Assembly (NCBI RefSeq): GCF_032144095.1
Contig: NZ_JAVSNJ010000002.1
Coordinates: forward strand, 1 to 64,000
Origin: Sphaerochaeta sp032144095
GTDB lineage: Bacteria; Spirochaetota; Spirochaetia; Sphaerochaetales; Sphaerochaetaceae
Length of the DNA stretch: 64,000 nt
Direction of reading: 5' to 3'
Part shown: positions 27,044-35,692 of the stretch, one piece after another
How the letters are laid out: each line of letters starts with the position of its first letter
How positions within the stretch are numbered: the stretch's first letter is position 1
Made by a program: the position numbers and the translations under genes
The notes under the pieces: model-generated
Seen by the model: only the letters and a program-made list of their open reading frames with translations
What the model was told of the DNA's origin: nothing
Databases searched by the model: none

Positions 27044-28380
27044 AATAATTCCTTTGTGATGATGGCAATGGCTTCCTCGATGGAAATCATCGGGTGCGAC
27101 TGCCGTGTTTCTAGGTTCTTGAGGCTTACCTTCCCAGCCTCTCTTTCTTCTTTCCCGCAGCTCAGGCCGAAGGGTATGTGGTTTGCCTCTGCGTACTTGA
27201 ACTGGGCTGCCATCTTCTTGTCAAGAAGGTAGACGTCGGTACGGATCTTCCTTGCCCTGAAGGTGCGGGCAAGCTGGTCATACCAGCTGCGAAGGGTGGC
27301 ATCCTGGCAAAAGATGATAAGGTCGGACGAACTAGCTTTCTTTATGAGCGGGCTGTCCAGCTCTTCCAAGGCTGCAAGGAGGCGGTCAAGCCCGATGGAG
27401 GACCCGACACCAGGGAGCTTCTCTTTGGTATAGAGGGATGCAAGGTCGTTGTACCGTCCTCCACTGCATACCGACCCGAAGTGGGGTAGTTTGGTGAGGA
27501 AGGTCTCATAGACGATACCGGTGTAGTAGTCCAGGCCCCTTGTAATGGACGGGTCAAGGGTAAAGTGGGTTTCGATGCCGGCCTCCTGGAGGTAGGCGTA
27601 GATCGTCCTCATCCTTGAGGTGTGTTCCGTCTCATTTCCTGCAAGGGTAGAGAGGCGCTCCAAGGTTGTCAGAAAACTCTCGTCAGGGTTTTCCTTGGTG
27701 ATGTACTGCACGATCATCTCCGCCTTCTTTTGGGAGGAGGTAATCTCATGCAGCAAGGAGACTACCTCTTGTTCTCCGATCTTTCGCAGCTTGTCGACGC
27801 ATCTGAGGATTTCGACACTCTTCTCCTCAACCTCCAGATGGGCCAGGAATGCGTTGAACAGGCCCCGGTGGGCGATGCAGAACTGGAAGTCAGTAATTCC
27901 CATGACGGAGAAGGAGCTCTCCATCATGGAGAGGATCTCGTAGTCGGCCTCTGCGCTGTCAGTACCGACAATATCAAAATCACACTGGGTAAATTCCCGG
28001 AATCGTCCTTTCTGGGGGTTTTCCCCACGCCAGACCTTGTCGATGTGGAATCGCTTGAAGGGTAGGGAGAGTTCATTCTGGTGTTGGGCCAAAAAACGGG
28101 CAAAAGGGACGGTGAGGTCGAAGCGAAGCGCCACATCACGTTCCCCGTTGTCAAGGAAGTGGAAGATCTGCTTGTCGGTCTCCCCTCCGCCCTTACCGAG
28201 CAGCACTTCAGTGTATTCCAGTACAGGAGTGTCTATCGGTACAAATCCATACAGGGAGAAATGTGCTTCAAGTTTATTGATAATGGCTTTCTTCGGTATC
28301 TCCATGGATGGCAGAAAATCACGAAATCCCTTCAAAACTTTGGGTTCAATGATAGTCCGCCTCTCTCTTTCATCTCTCAT
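27040..28380 (-). CDS. hisS: Histidyl-tRNA synthetase
   Basis: The 446-residue class II synthetase starts at ATG 28380, where AGGAG lies 9 nt upstream; the 56-residue N-terminal extension of the longer frame is not family-like. It has KGFRDFLP, motif 2 FRQ-type residues in RFREFTQCDFDIVG, the HisRS signature GLDYYTGIVYE and motif 3 GSSIGLDRLL. It charges tRNA-His. It is co-transcribed with the downstream helicase through a 4-nt overlap. Confidence 0.93.
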   Translation of the reverse strand: MRDERERRTIIEPKVLKGFRDFLPSMEIPKKAIINKLEAHFSLYGFVPIDTPVLEYTEVLLGKGGGETDKQIFHFLDNGERDVALRFDLTVPFARFLAQHQNELSLPFKRFHIDKVWRGENPQKGRFREFTQCDFDIVGTDSAEADYEILSMMESSFSVMGITDFQFCIAHRGLFNAFLAHLEVEEKSVEILRCVDKLRKIGEQEVVSLLHEITSSQKKAEMIVQYITKENPDESFLTTLERLSTLAGNETEHTSRMRTIYAYLQEAGIETHFTLDPSITRGLDYYTGIVYETFLTKLPHFGSVCSGGRYNDLASLYTKEKLPGVGSSIGLDRLLAALEELDSPLIKKASSSDLIIFCQDATLRSWYDQLARTFRARKIRTDVYLLDKKMAAQFKYAEANHIPFGLSCGKEEREAGKVSLKNLETRQSHPMISIEEAIAIITKELF

Positions 28381-28492
28381 TATCTCATACTCCTGTTGTG
28401 CTTTTGACCTGGATGGTGTACAAATAGTGTATAACGAATCGCTGGTGCTCTGCAATATGCGGTTCTTTCCTATATTATACATTGAGAGCAGT

Positions 28493-29743
28493 ATGCTGAT
28501 TAGATACAAACAAGACGAAAACGGAAAAACAGTCCCGGTTGCGAACATTTACACCCAAAAGGAGCATAAGATTAATTATGCTCTCCTTGACAGGGATGCC
28601 GTCTGGGCGATCAAGAAACTACAGCAGTCAGGGGCGGAAGCCTACCTCGTGGGTGGAGCTGTACGTGACCTCATGCTAAACCAGATCCCCAAGGATTTTG
28701 ATATAGCCACCAGTGCATCTCCCAGACAGATCCAACGGCTGTTCTGGAATGCCCGGATAATCGGCAAGCGCTTCAAGCTGGTTCACCTTGTCTTCAAGGA
28801 CAAGATTCATGAGGTCTCCACCTTCCGTAGCGGCGAAGAGGCAATGGAAGGGAACAACAATGTGTTTGGTTCCATAGACCAGGATGCAAAGCGCCGTGAC
28901 TTTTCTGTCAACTCCTTCTACTATGACCCGACCACCAACCAGTTGCTGGACTTCAACAATGCGATGGAGGATTTCAAGAAAAAGCGGATCAGCTCCATCA
29001 TCCCCTTGGATGAGTCATTCAAGGAAGATCCTGTTCGGATGATCCGGGCCATCAAGTACTCGGTAACCACCGGCTTTGCCTTGAGGCTCAATATCCGCAT
29101 GGCAATCCGCAAGCACTGCAATGAACTTTCGAGGACCTCCAGCAGCCGGCTGACTGAAGAGGTGAACAAGATCCTCGCCTCCGGCCATAGCCGTGAGATC
29201 TTCAATGAACTACAGAAATACAAGCTTCTGGTCTTCATGCTCCCCTGTTTTTCCATCTACAGCAAGTTTCCCCAGGTGCAGTCAAGCCTGAAGAACTTGG
29301 ATGAACGGGTGATGTTGGCCAAGGCGAACAAGGGCTCGCAGGTCATGCTTGCCGATATGATCAAGGCCCTGGTTGACCCACTCATTGTATTTGCCGATGA
29401 CCAGTTGACCATTGATGAGCGTTTCAAGGAAACCTTCAGACAGATCAAGGTGCTCATAAGCCCCATGACCCCGTCGAACTATGAGGTGGAACTGGCCAGT
29501 GAACGGCTGCTGACCGAGCGTGGGTTCCGTACTCCCCGCAACTGTGTACGTAACCAGAGGCCTGCAAACAAGCCACCGCAGAGAAGGGGCCCGTCAAGGC
29601 CCAAGCGAAGCGAAGGTTCAGGCGAGGTCTCTGCAGTAACCAAAAAGAGAAGAAGCAGAACCAGGGGACCCAAACGAACCGGTGAGGGAACCGGTGGGCA
29701 GCAGCCTGCTGTAACCACCAGTGCAGAGGCCCACGACCTTTAG
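28493..29743 (+). CDS. pcnB: Poly(A) polymerase/PcnB-type nucleotidyltransferase
   Basis: The 416-residue protein has YLVGGAVRDLML followed by PKDFDIATSASP with the catalytic Asp pair, then RRDFSVNSFYYD and FKEDPVRMIRAIKY. Spacing and the long basic tail (about 355-416, rich in Arg, Lys, Pro and Gly) match PcnB, which adds 3' poly(A) tails that promote RNA decay. The HD domain seen in the cca product is absent, so it is the second, functionally distinct enzyme of this family in the window. The start is uncertain: ATG 28493 follows only a weak GAGAG, and ATG 28457 is in frame. Its stop overlaps the convergent gene. Confidence 0.85.
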   Translation: MLIRYKQDENGKTVPVANIYTQKEHKINYALLDRDAVWAIKKLQQSGAEAYLVGGAVRDLMLNQIPKDFDIATSASPRQIQRLFWNARIIGKRFKLVHLVFKDKIHEVSTFRSGEEAMEGNNNVFGSIDQDAKRRDFSVNSFYYDPTTNQLLDFNNAMEDFKKKRISSIIPLDESFKEDPVRMIRAIKYSVTTGFALRLNIRMAIRKHCNELSRTSSSRLTEEVNKILASGHSREIFNELQKYKLLVFMLPCFSIYSKFPQVQSSLKNLDERVMLAKANKGSQVMLADMIKALVDPLIVFADDQLTIDERFKETFRQIKVLISPMTPSNYEVELASERLLTERGFRTPRNCVRNQRPANKPPQRRGPSRPKRSEGSGEVSAVTKKRRSRTRGPKRTGEGTGGQQPAVTTSAEAHDL

Positions 29744-30603
29744 GCCCACTCCTCGATCTCAATGTTTACGCTGGCTACAAAGATTCCGCCATATTTTTCC
29801 AGGCTGTCAGCAATGTACTCCTGCAGTTCGCTAAGGGTGGTGGCTATGTGGTGTTGTAGTGGCACCCGTAGCTTGACCGTAAGGGCATAGCCCTCGCTCT
29901 TTATCACTACCTGCACCCGCTTAACCTTGATTTGGCTATCAAACTCATCGAGGCAGTGGGCCACCATCTGGGTGAGGGCAGCCTCACTTACGGTGGCTTT
30001 CCCATATTTGCTGAACTCGGGCCGGACAATGGTCTTCTCGAAGCTCATGTCCCTCTTCTTGAAGGGGGTGCGGTGCTTTTTCTTGAAAAAGACCCGCATC
30101 GTGTCATAGACAATCTGTGGATAGTTTCGGGTGATCTCTATCGAAGGGACAGGGATTACATGCTTGCCTTCCGTATAGCGGATGCGCATGGCGGTCTCGA
30201 TCTCCTCTTTGGTGGCAATGTCCTCTATGCGGAGCAATTTTTCCGGTTGGGGCAGGTTCAGTCTGCTGGCTATCTTGTAGACCATTTTTTCGCTTGTACC
30301 AATCAGCAGTATCTTGTGGAATTTTTCTTTCTGTATTGCATCGATTACCTGCTTTTGATGTTCAGCGTCATCAAAAACCGCAGTCCTTACAGCGGAGAGG
30401 ACATTCTCCTCGCGTTTGGCTGACTTGCCTGCAAGGATACGGTCGCCGCGGATGAGCAAACCGTCATCAATGATGAGGTCAATGCCATATTTTTGTGCCA
30501 CAAGTTTTGAACGAAAGCTTTTTCCTGTCCCGCTTTTTCCAACGAGGGCATACACTTTCGTTCTCTTGAGCTTCCAAAAAGCATACCTAAATATTCGATT
30601 CAT
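29740..30603 (-). CDS. P-loop ATPase fused to an Asp23/Gls24-like domain
   Basis: With ATG 30603 the protein has 287 residues. A Walker A motif GKSGTGKS (about 22-29) is followed by VAQKYGIDLIIDDGLLI. The C-terminal 90 residues (VSEAALTQMVAHC through VASVNIEIEEWA) follow the beta-strand/helix pattern of Asp23/Gls24 alkaline-shock domains. The region between, with KKKHRTPFKKRD, is basic. The Asp23 assignment is by pattern only. A perfect TATAAT lies 7 nt before ATG 30603, so longer N-termini are unlikely. The role is unknown; nucleotide-dependent envelope stress work is a guess. It converges on pcnB with a 4-nt stop overlap. Confidence 0.65.
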   Translation of the reverse strand: MNRIFRYAFWKLKRTKVYALVGKSGTGKSFRSKLVAQKYGIDLIIDDGLLIRGDRILAGKSAKREENVLSAVRTAVFDDAEHQKQVIDAIQKEKFHKILLIGTSEKMVYKIASRLNLPQPEKLLRIEDIATKEEIETAMRIRYTEGKHVIPVPSIEITRNYPQIVYDTMRVFFKKKHRTPFKKRDMSFEKTIVRPEFSKYGKATVSEAALTQMVAHCLDEFDSQIKVKRVQVVIKSEGYALTVKLRVPLQHHIATTLSELQEYIADSLEKYGGIFVASVNIEIEEWA

Positions 30604-30610
30604 GGTTTCC

Positions 30611-30616
30611 ATTATA
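30611..30616 (-). promoter_or_regulatory. Consensus -10 box of the P-loop/Asp23-like gene
   Basis: TATAAT (30616-30611, minus strand) is followed by GGAAACC and ATG 30603. The -35 region is poor. The spacing predicts an mRNA beginning at or next to the start codon. Confidence 0.45.
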
Positions 30617-30698
30617 CGTATTTTCCTGTACAATAGAACCGCATTTCGTAAAAATTCACTCATAGAGTTTATGATCATCATAGTAAGGAGCGTTTTCT

Positions 30699-32009
30699 AT
30701 GCAGAAAGTGCCTACGTTCAGCAAGGGTGGTGTGCATCCAAGCGACAAAAAGGTATTTAGTCGTTCGCAGCCGATAGAACGACTTCCCATGCCTAGCGAG
30801 TTGCTGGTCTCATTGTCACAGCATCTTGGTGCACCGGCAAAGGCCCTCAAGGCCAAAGGGGACACCGTCAAACGGGGAGAGAAGATTGGACAGGCTTCTG
30901 GTTTCATCAGTGCCGATGTCCATTCACCAGTAAATGGTATCGTCAAGGAGATCCGAAAGGTCACCTTGGCAAATAGTGTGACCTGCGATGCTTTTGTCAT
31001 CGTTCCCGATACGGAGCAGGATGCAGAACCTACCGAAACCTTCGATTGGAAGACCCAGGATAGTGCCCAGTTGCTTGCACAGGTCAAGGACCTTGGAATC
31101 GTTGGGTTGGGTGGGGCAACATTTCCCGCCCATGTAAAGTTTTCCATCCCCGCAGACAAGAGCGTGGATGCATTTGTGGTAAATGGTGTAGAGTGCGAGC
31201 CCTACCTTACTGCAGACTATCGCATCATGCTGGAGAAAGGTGATGAGGCCTTGCAAGGGGCTATGATCGCAGCAAAGATCATCGGTGCAAAACGCATCAT
31301 CATCGGCATCGAGCTGAACAAGGTAGACTGCATCGAGCACCTTTCTGCAATTGCCCAGAGCAAGGGCTATCCCATTGAAGTCATGGGCCTGAAGATGAAA
31401 TACCCCCAGGGGGATGAGAAGCAGCTGCTCAAGGCAACCATAAACAGGGAGATTCCTTCGGGCAAGCTTCCCCTCGACATTGGGGCTGTAGTTGCCAACG
31501 TCGGTACCTGCTATGCGATATATGAGGCTATTGTCCTGCACAAGAGCCTGTATGAACGGGTCATCAGTGTCACCGGGGAGTGCATCGCACAACCCAAGAA
31601 CATCCTTGCACCCATCGGTACCAAGGTCAGTGATCTTCTCGCCTTCTGTGGTGGGTTCTCCAGTGAGCCCGAAAAGTTGGTAAGCGGCGGTCCCATGATG
31701 GGCTTTTCGTTCTTCAGTGAAGATACCCCGATAGCCAAGGGCTCCAGCGGCTTGCTTGCCCTTGCCCCCCAGAAGAAAGAGAGAACCACCGTATGCATAA
31801 ACTGTGGACGTTGTGTGGCAGCCTGTCCTATTGGATTGATGCCTTCACATCTCTATCGATACATCATAAACGGCCAGTATGAGAATGCGATGCAGCATAG
31901 CCTCATGGATTGTAAAGAGTGTGGCTGTTGTTCCTATGTCTGCCCGGCTCACCTTCCGCTGGTGCATGGGATGAAGACAGGAAAGAAGTTGGGGAGAAAA
32001 AAGAAATGA
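30699..32009 (+). CDS. rnfC: Rnf complex subunit RnfC
   Basis: The 436-residue protein begins FSKGGVHPSDKK, the RnfC N-terminus. It has a barrel-sandwich region, an NADH/FMN-binding core (GLGGATFPAHVK at about 130-141, NGVECEPYL at about 160-168), and two [4Fe-4S] motifs, CINCGRCVAACP (about 366-377) and CKECGCCSYVCP (about 405-416). It is the peripheral NADH-binding subunit of ferredoxin:NAD oxidoreductase. TAAGGAG precedes the ATG. It is the first gene of rnfCDGEAB; its TGA overlaps rnfD by 4 nt. Confidence 0.95.
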   Translation: MQKVPTFSKGGVHPSDKKVFSRSQPIERLPMPSELLVSLSQHLGAPAKALKAKGDTVKRGEKIGQASGFISADVHSPVNGIVKEIRKVTLANSVTCDAFVIVPDTEQDAEPTETFDWKTQDSAQLLAQVKDLGIVGLGGATFPAHVKFSIPADKSVDAFVVNGVECEPYLTADYRIMLEKGDEALQGAMIAAKIIGAKRIIIGIELNKVDCIEHLSAIAQSKGYPIEVMGLKMKYPQGDEKQLLKATINREIPSGKLPLDIGAVVANVGTCYAIYEAIVLHKSLYERVISVTGECIAQPKNILAPIGTKVSDLLAFCGGFSSEPEKLVSGGPMMGFSFFSEDTPIAKGSSGLLALAPQKKERTTVCINCGRCVAACPIGLMPSHLYRYIINGQYENAMQHSLMDCKECGCCSYVCPAHLPLVHGMKTGKKLGRKKK

Positions 32010-33100
32010 ACAAACCCTCTTTGACAGTATCGTCATCACCGCATATCCATGCGAAGGCCGATACTGCATCTATCATGTGGAGTGTCTCCTTGGCACTTGC
32101 TCCTGCGACCCTCTGGGGTATCTATGCCTTCGGATTCCGTTCGCTGCTGGTCCTTGCCGTAGCAATCCTGTCGGCTCTGCTGTGTGAGCATCTGTTGGGC
32201 CGCTTCTCTAAGGAATCCACCCTTTGGGATGGTTCTGCCTTCCTTACCGGCTTGCTGGTTGGAATGAACATGAGCCCGACCGTTCCTCTCTACATTCCGT
32301 TTGTCGCAAGCGCGTTTGCCATTTTCGTGGCCAAATGGACGTTTGGTGGCCTTGGGGCAAACTGGGTAAACCCAGCCCTTGCCGGTCGTGTGTTTGTCTT
32401 TTTTTCCTTCACCACACCGATGAGCCACTACAAGCTCCCCAGGACTCTCGCTGCGTTGGTACCCGAGTCCTTGAGTTCAGCAACCCCACTCTCCTTTGCC
32501 AAGACAGCATTGGCTTCCGGCAAGTTGGGAATGGATTCCAATGCCCTGCTTGCCCAAGGTGGATATCCATCGACCAGTTTTGCACAATCCATCGCTTCGG
32601 CTACGGGATTTTCCCCTTACTCAATTGACGCCTTCCTAGGCAATGTCGGCGGATGTATCGGAGAGGTCAGTGCAGTTCTGTTGCTTGTTGGCGGAATCTA
32701 TCTCTTTGTGAAGAAAATCATTACTTGGCATGTACCTTTGACCTACCTCGCCTCGGTTGGCTTGCTCAGCTGGGTCTTCGGTGGAATCCCCACTGAATTG
32801 GGCTTGTTCAAGGGCTTCTTCTTCCCATCCCTGTTCTCGGGCGGTCTCATGCTTGGTGCACTGTTCATGGCTACAGACTACGTAACCTCTCCCATCACCC
32901 ATAAGGGTCAGATCATCTTTGGTCTGGGCTGTGGTTTCTTTACCTTTTTGTTCAGATATTTCGGAAGCATGCCTGAGGCGGTCTCCGTCTCTATCCTGCT
33001 GATGAATATCCTCACGCCAACCATTGACCGGTATATCAAACCCCGTAAGTTTGGCGATACCAAGGAGTATCGCAAGCAGCTTAAGGAGGCGAAGATATGA
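32006..33100 (+). CDS. rnfD: Rnf complex subunit RnfD
   Basis: The 364-residue membrane protein has about nine to ten hydrophobic segments. The flavin site is probably Thr160 in LSSATPLSF, the RnfD/NqrB location for covalently bound FMN. FMATDYVTSPITHKG near residue 290 is also conserved. ATG 32006 lies in an ATGA overlap with rnfC; the longer frame start is rejected. It carries electrons inside the membrane and helps drive Na+ or H+ export. rnfG overlaps its end by 4 nt. Confidence 0.93.
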   Translation: MNKPSLTVSSSPHIHAKADTASIMWSVSLALAPATLWGIYAFGFRSLLVLAVAILSALLCEHLLGRFSKESTLWDGSAFLTGLLVGMNMSPTVPLYIPFVASAFAIFVAKWTFGGLGANWVNPALAGRVFVFFSFTTPMSHYKLPRTLAALVPESLSSATPLSFAKTALASGKLGMDSNALLAQGGYPSTSFAQSIASATGFSPYSIDAFLGNVGGCIGEVSAVLLLVGGIYLFVKKIITWHVPLTYLASVGLLSWVFGGIPTELGLFKGFFFPSLFSGGLMLGALFMATDYVTSPITHKGQIIFGLGCGFFTFLFRYFGSMPEAVSVSILLMNILTPTIDRYIKPRKFGDTKEYRKQLKEAKI

Positions 33101-33654
33101 AAAAGAACCTGAAATATGCATTCATCCTGCTCTCCATCTGTGCTGTCTGTGCCTTTGCCCTTGGATACACCAATTCCATTACCGAGCCTGTCATCGCCCG
33201 TCAGGAGCTTGAGAAGAAGACTCGGGCCCTGGAAGCTGTGAGCAACGGCTGGACCATCGGTGAACAAGAGAGTGTCGAGAGTGTTCCCTACGTCGTGTAC
33301 TCGCTTCCCCTCACCGAGGGCGATGCCACCACAGGGTACATCGTTGGTCTCAAGGGCTCTGGATACGGTGGTGAGCTTACGCTCGTTGCCTCCTATACCC
33401 TTGACGGAAAGATGCTCTTTGCCCAGATGCTCGCAAACAGCGAGACCCCCGGCCTCGGCAAGAAAAGCGAGCTGAAAGGATATATGGACAAGTTTGTAGG
33501 GACAGGGGCAACCAAGCCAGTTCCCACAACCAAGGACATGCTCAACAGTTCCGATGCTGCCGCAGTAAGTGGGTCCTCTGTAACCTTTATGGCAGTTGGT
33601 AAGGCCATTAGGGGTGGTAGTGACTATGTAAAGACCCTGGGAGGTTCAAAATGA
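33097..33654 (+). CDS. rnfG: Rnf complex subunit RnfG
   Basis: The 185-residue protein has one N-terminal membrane segment (about 7-25) and a periplasmic FMN-binding domain. The covalent FMN motif, usually SGAT with a following x-T, appears here as VSGSSVTFMA (about 159-168), so Ser stands where Thr is usual and Ser replaces the Ala. ApbE-type flavin transferases are known to accept Ser or Thr at the acceptor position. It relays electrons in Rnf on the outer face of the membrane. ATGA overlaps with both neighbours indicate coupling. Confidence 0.9.
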   Translation: MKKNLKYAFILLSICAVCAFALGYTNSITEPVIARQELEKKTRALEAVSNGWTIGEQESVESVPYVVYSLPLTEGDATTGYIVGLKGSGYGGELTLVASYTLDGKMLFAQMLANSETPGLGKKSELKGYMDKFVGTGATKPVPTTKDMLNSSDAAAVSGSSVTFMAVGKAIRGGSDYVKTLGGSK

Positions 33655-34283
33655 AAGGAAACCACATGAAGGAACTGACCAAAGGCTTCTTTGAGCAGAA
33701 TCCGGTTTTTATTGTTGTTCTGGGCCTATGTCCTGTTCTTGGTGTATCGACACAGGTCTCCAATGCCATCGGCATGTCAGCAGGGGTATTCTTTGTGCTC
33801 CTGTTCAGCAACATCATCATATCGTTGCTTCGCAAGGTAATTCCTGCAAGCATCCACATCCCTGCTTACATTGTCGTCATCGCTTCCTTGGTTACCGTAA
33901 CTGAGATGGTGATGCACGCCTTTGTCCCTGCAGTCTACAGTGCCTTGGGTGTCTACCTTCCCCTGATCGTTGTCAACTGCATCATATTGGGAAGGGCAGA
34001 GGCATTTGCAAGCAAGAACACTCCTCTTGACAGTGCCCTTGATGCCATCGGAATGAGCATCGGCTTTGCCATGGGCATTACGCTGATTGCCTTTATCCGC
34101 GAGCTGTTCGGCTCAGGTACCATCACCTTGTTTCCCGTCGGTGGATTCAGTGGTGTCATAAATATCCCTTGGTTCTATGACAACCCTGTCAGGGTCATGG
34201 CACTTGCACCTGGTGCACTGTTGCTCATGGGATATCTGAAGGCATTCTTCGACTGGAAGAGCTCACGAAAGAAGGGTAAGTAA
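33651..34283 (+). CDS. rnfE: Rnf complex subunit RnfE
   Basis: The 210-residue integral membrane protein has six hydrophobic segments and the RnfE pattern NPVFIVVLGLCPVLGVS near the N-terminus, with NCIILGRAEAFASKN in the middle; the conserved Cys of these half-repeats helps hold an intramembrane iron centre with RnfA. ATG 33651 has GGAGG 6 nt upstream and overlaps the rnfG stop. An in-frame ATG at 33666 with AAAGGA 6 nt upstream is an equally good start and gives the shorter N-terminus usual for the family. Confidence 0.92.
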   Translation: MKGNHMKELTKGFFEQNPVFIVVLGLCPVLGVSTQVSNAIGMSAGVFFVLLFSNIIISLLRKVIPASIHIPAYIVVIASLVTVTEMVMHAFVPAVYSALGVYLPLIVVNCIILGRAEAFASKNTPLDSALDAIGMSIGFAMGITLIAFIRELFGSGTITLFPVGGFSGVINIPWFYDNPVRVMALAPGALLLMGYLKAFFDWKSSRKKGK

Positions 34284-34284
34284 C

Positions 34285-34878
34285 ATGTCCTATATTGCAA
34301 TACTCATAACATTCATTTTTATCAACAACTTCATCCTCGTCCAGTTCTTGGGCCTGTGCCCCTTTATCGGGGTCTCCAAAAACAGCGAGAATGCCATTGG
34401 CATGGGAGCTTCGGTTACCTTTGTCACCACAGTAGCATCTGTGGTGACCTGGGCGATCTACTACTATCTTCTGGTTCCCTTCAACTTGCAGTACCTGCAG
34501 ACGCTCTCCTTTATCTTGGTCATCGCATCCCTGGTACAGCTTCTTGAGATGGTCATCCAGAAGATTAGCCCTCCCTTGTACAAGGCCCTGGGAATTTTCC
34601 TTCCCTTGATCACCACCAACTGTGCCGTCCTGGGTATCGCGATCATCAACATAACCAGTGGGTACAATGTGATGGAAGCCTTTACCGCGGGTCTTGCTGC
34701 CGGTCTCGGTTTTACCCTTGCGATTGTGCTGATGAGCAACATCCGCGAGAGGCTTGACCTGGTGCCTGTACGCAAAGCATTTCGTGGCATGCCCATTGCC
34801 TTTGTCTCTGCAGGTTTGATGGCCTTGGCTTTCATGGCATTCGACAAGGCACTCATCACTAATCTGCATCTGGTATAA
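34285..34878 (+). CDS. rnfA: Rnf complex subunit RnfA
   Basis: The 197-residue, six-segment membrane protein shows the RnfA half-repeats FILVQFLGLCPFIGVSK (about 16-32) and LPLITTNCAVLGIA (about 108-121). It is a paralogue of RnfE with inverted topology; their conserved Cys are thought to bind a [2Fe-2S] centre in the membrane. It starts 1 nt after rnfE and ends 10 nt before rnfB. Confidence 0.94.
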   Translation: MSYIAILITFIFINNFILVQFLGLCPFIGVSKNSENAIGMGASVTFVTTVASVVTWAIYYYLLVPFNLQYLQTLSFILVIASLVQLLEMVIQKISPPLYKALGIFLPLITTNCAVLGIAIINITSGYNVMEAFTAGLAAGLGFTLAIVLMSNIRERLDLVPVRKAFRGMPIAFVSAGLMALAFMAFDKALITNLHLV

Positions 34879-34888
34879 GGAGGGAGCC

Positions 34889-35689
34889 ATGAATATTTTA
34901 CTCGCTGTTTTGGTAATAGCCCTGTTGGGCGGTCTGTTCGGTTTTGGCCTCTCCATTGCTGAGAAGAAGTTTGCGGTCAAGAAGGATCCCAAGATCCTGG
35001 CCCTAGAACCCTTGATGCCTGGTGCCAATTGTGGTGTCTGCGGCTATGCAGGGTGTAACGCCTATGCAGCAGCTGTTGCCCTTGGTGAGGCACCGATCGG
35101 CCTCTGTTCCCCTGGTGGTTCGTCCCTCAACGAGAAGATGGCTGAGATCATGGGCACAAAGATTGAGGCAGGCGGTGATACCCGCAGAAAAATTGCCCAC
35201 GTCATGTGTCGGGGAAATACTGAGTTTACAACCAAGGACTATGCGTACGAAGGCATGAACGACTGCAATGCAGCCGCCCTGCTTTTTGCCGGTGACAATG
35301 GCTGCAAGAATGGCTGTATGCATTTGGGTAGCTGTATAGCTGTCTGCCCGGTAGATGCCATCTCCAAAGACAAGGATGGCTACATCATCGTTGACGAAGA
35401 TTTGTGCATCAGTTGCGAGAAATGTACACAGATCTGCCCGAACGGGGTCATTCAGATGATCTACGAGGATAATGAGTATGCCATTGAGTGCAACAACCAC
35501 GATCCTGGTGGAAAGATCCGCAAGATTTGCAGTGTTGCCTGTATCGGTTGTAAGATTTGTGAAAACAAGTTTCCAGAATCTGGATGTAAGGTCGATAATT
35601 TCCTTTCCACATTCACCCAATCTGTGCCACACTCTCAGATAGCGGAAGCCGCCGAGGCTTGTCCTACGAAGTGTATAATCAAGCGGTAG
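34889..35689 (+). CDS. rnfB: Rnf complex subunit RnfB (ferredoxin-accepting)
   Basis: The 266-residue protein has an N-terminal membrane helix (about 4-22), then a Fe-S domain CGVCGYAGCNAYA (about 49-61), then ferredoxin-like clusters CKNGCMHLGSCIAVCP (about 138-153) and CISCEKCTQICP (about 172-183). A further Cys-rich region has CIGCKICENKFP (about 218-229) and CPTKC near the end. It receives electrons from reduced ferredoxin. AAGGAGGG lies close before the ATG. It is the last Rnf subunit; the GH57-like gene starts 3 nt later. Confidence 0.94.
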   Translation: MNILLAVLVIALLGGLFGFGLSIAEKKFAVKKDPKILALEPLMPGANCGVCGYAGCNAYAAAVALGEAPIGLCSPGGSSLNEKMAEIMGTKIEAGGDTRRKIAHVMCRGNTEFTTKDYAYEGMNDCNAAALLFAGDNGCKNGCMHLGSCIAVCPVDAISKDKDGYIIVDEDLCISCEKCTQICPNGVIQMIYEDNEYAIECNNHDPGGKIRKICSVACIGCKICENKFPESGCKVDNFLSTFTQSVPHSQIAEAAEACPTKCIIKR

Positions 35690-35692
35690 GGA

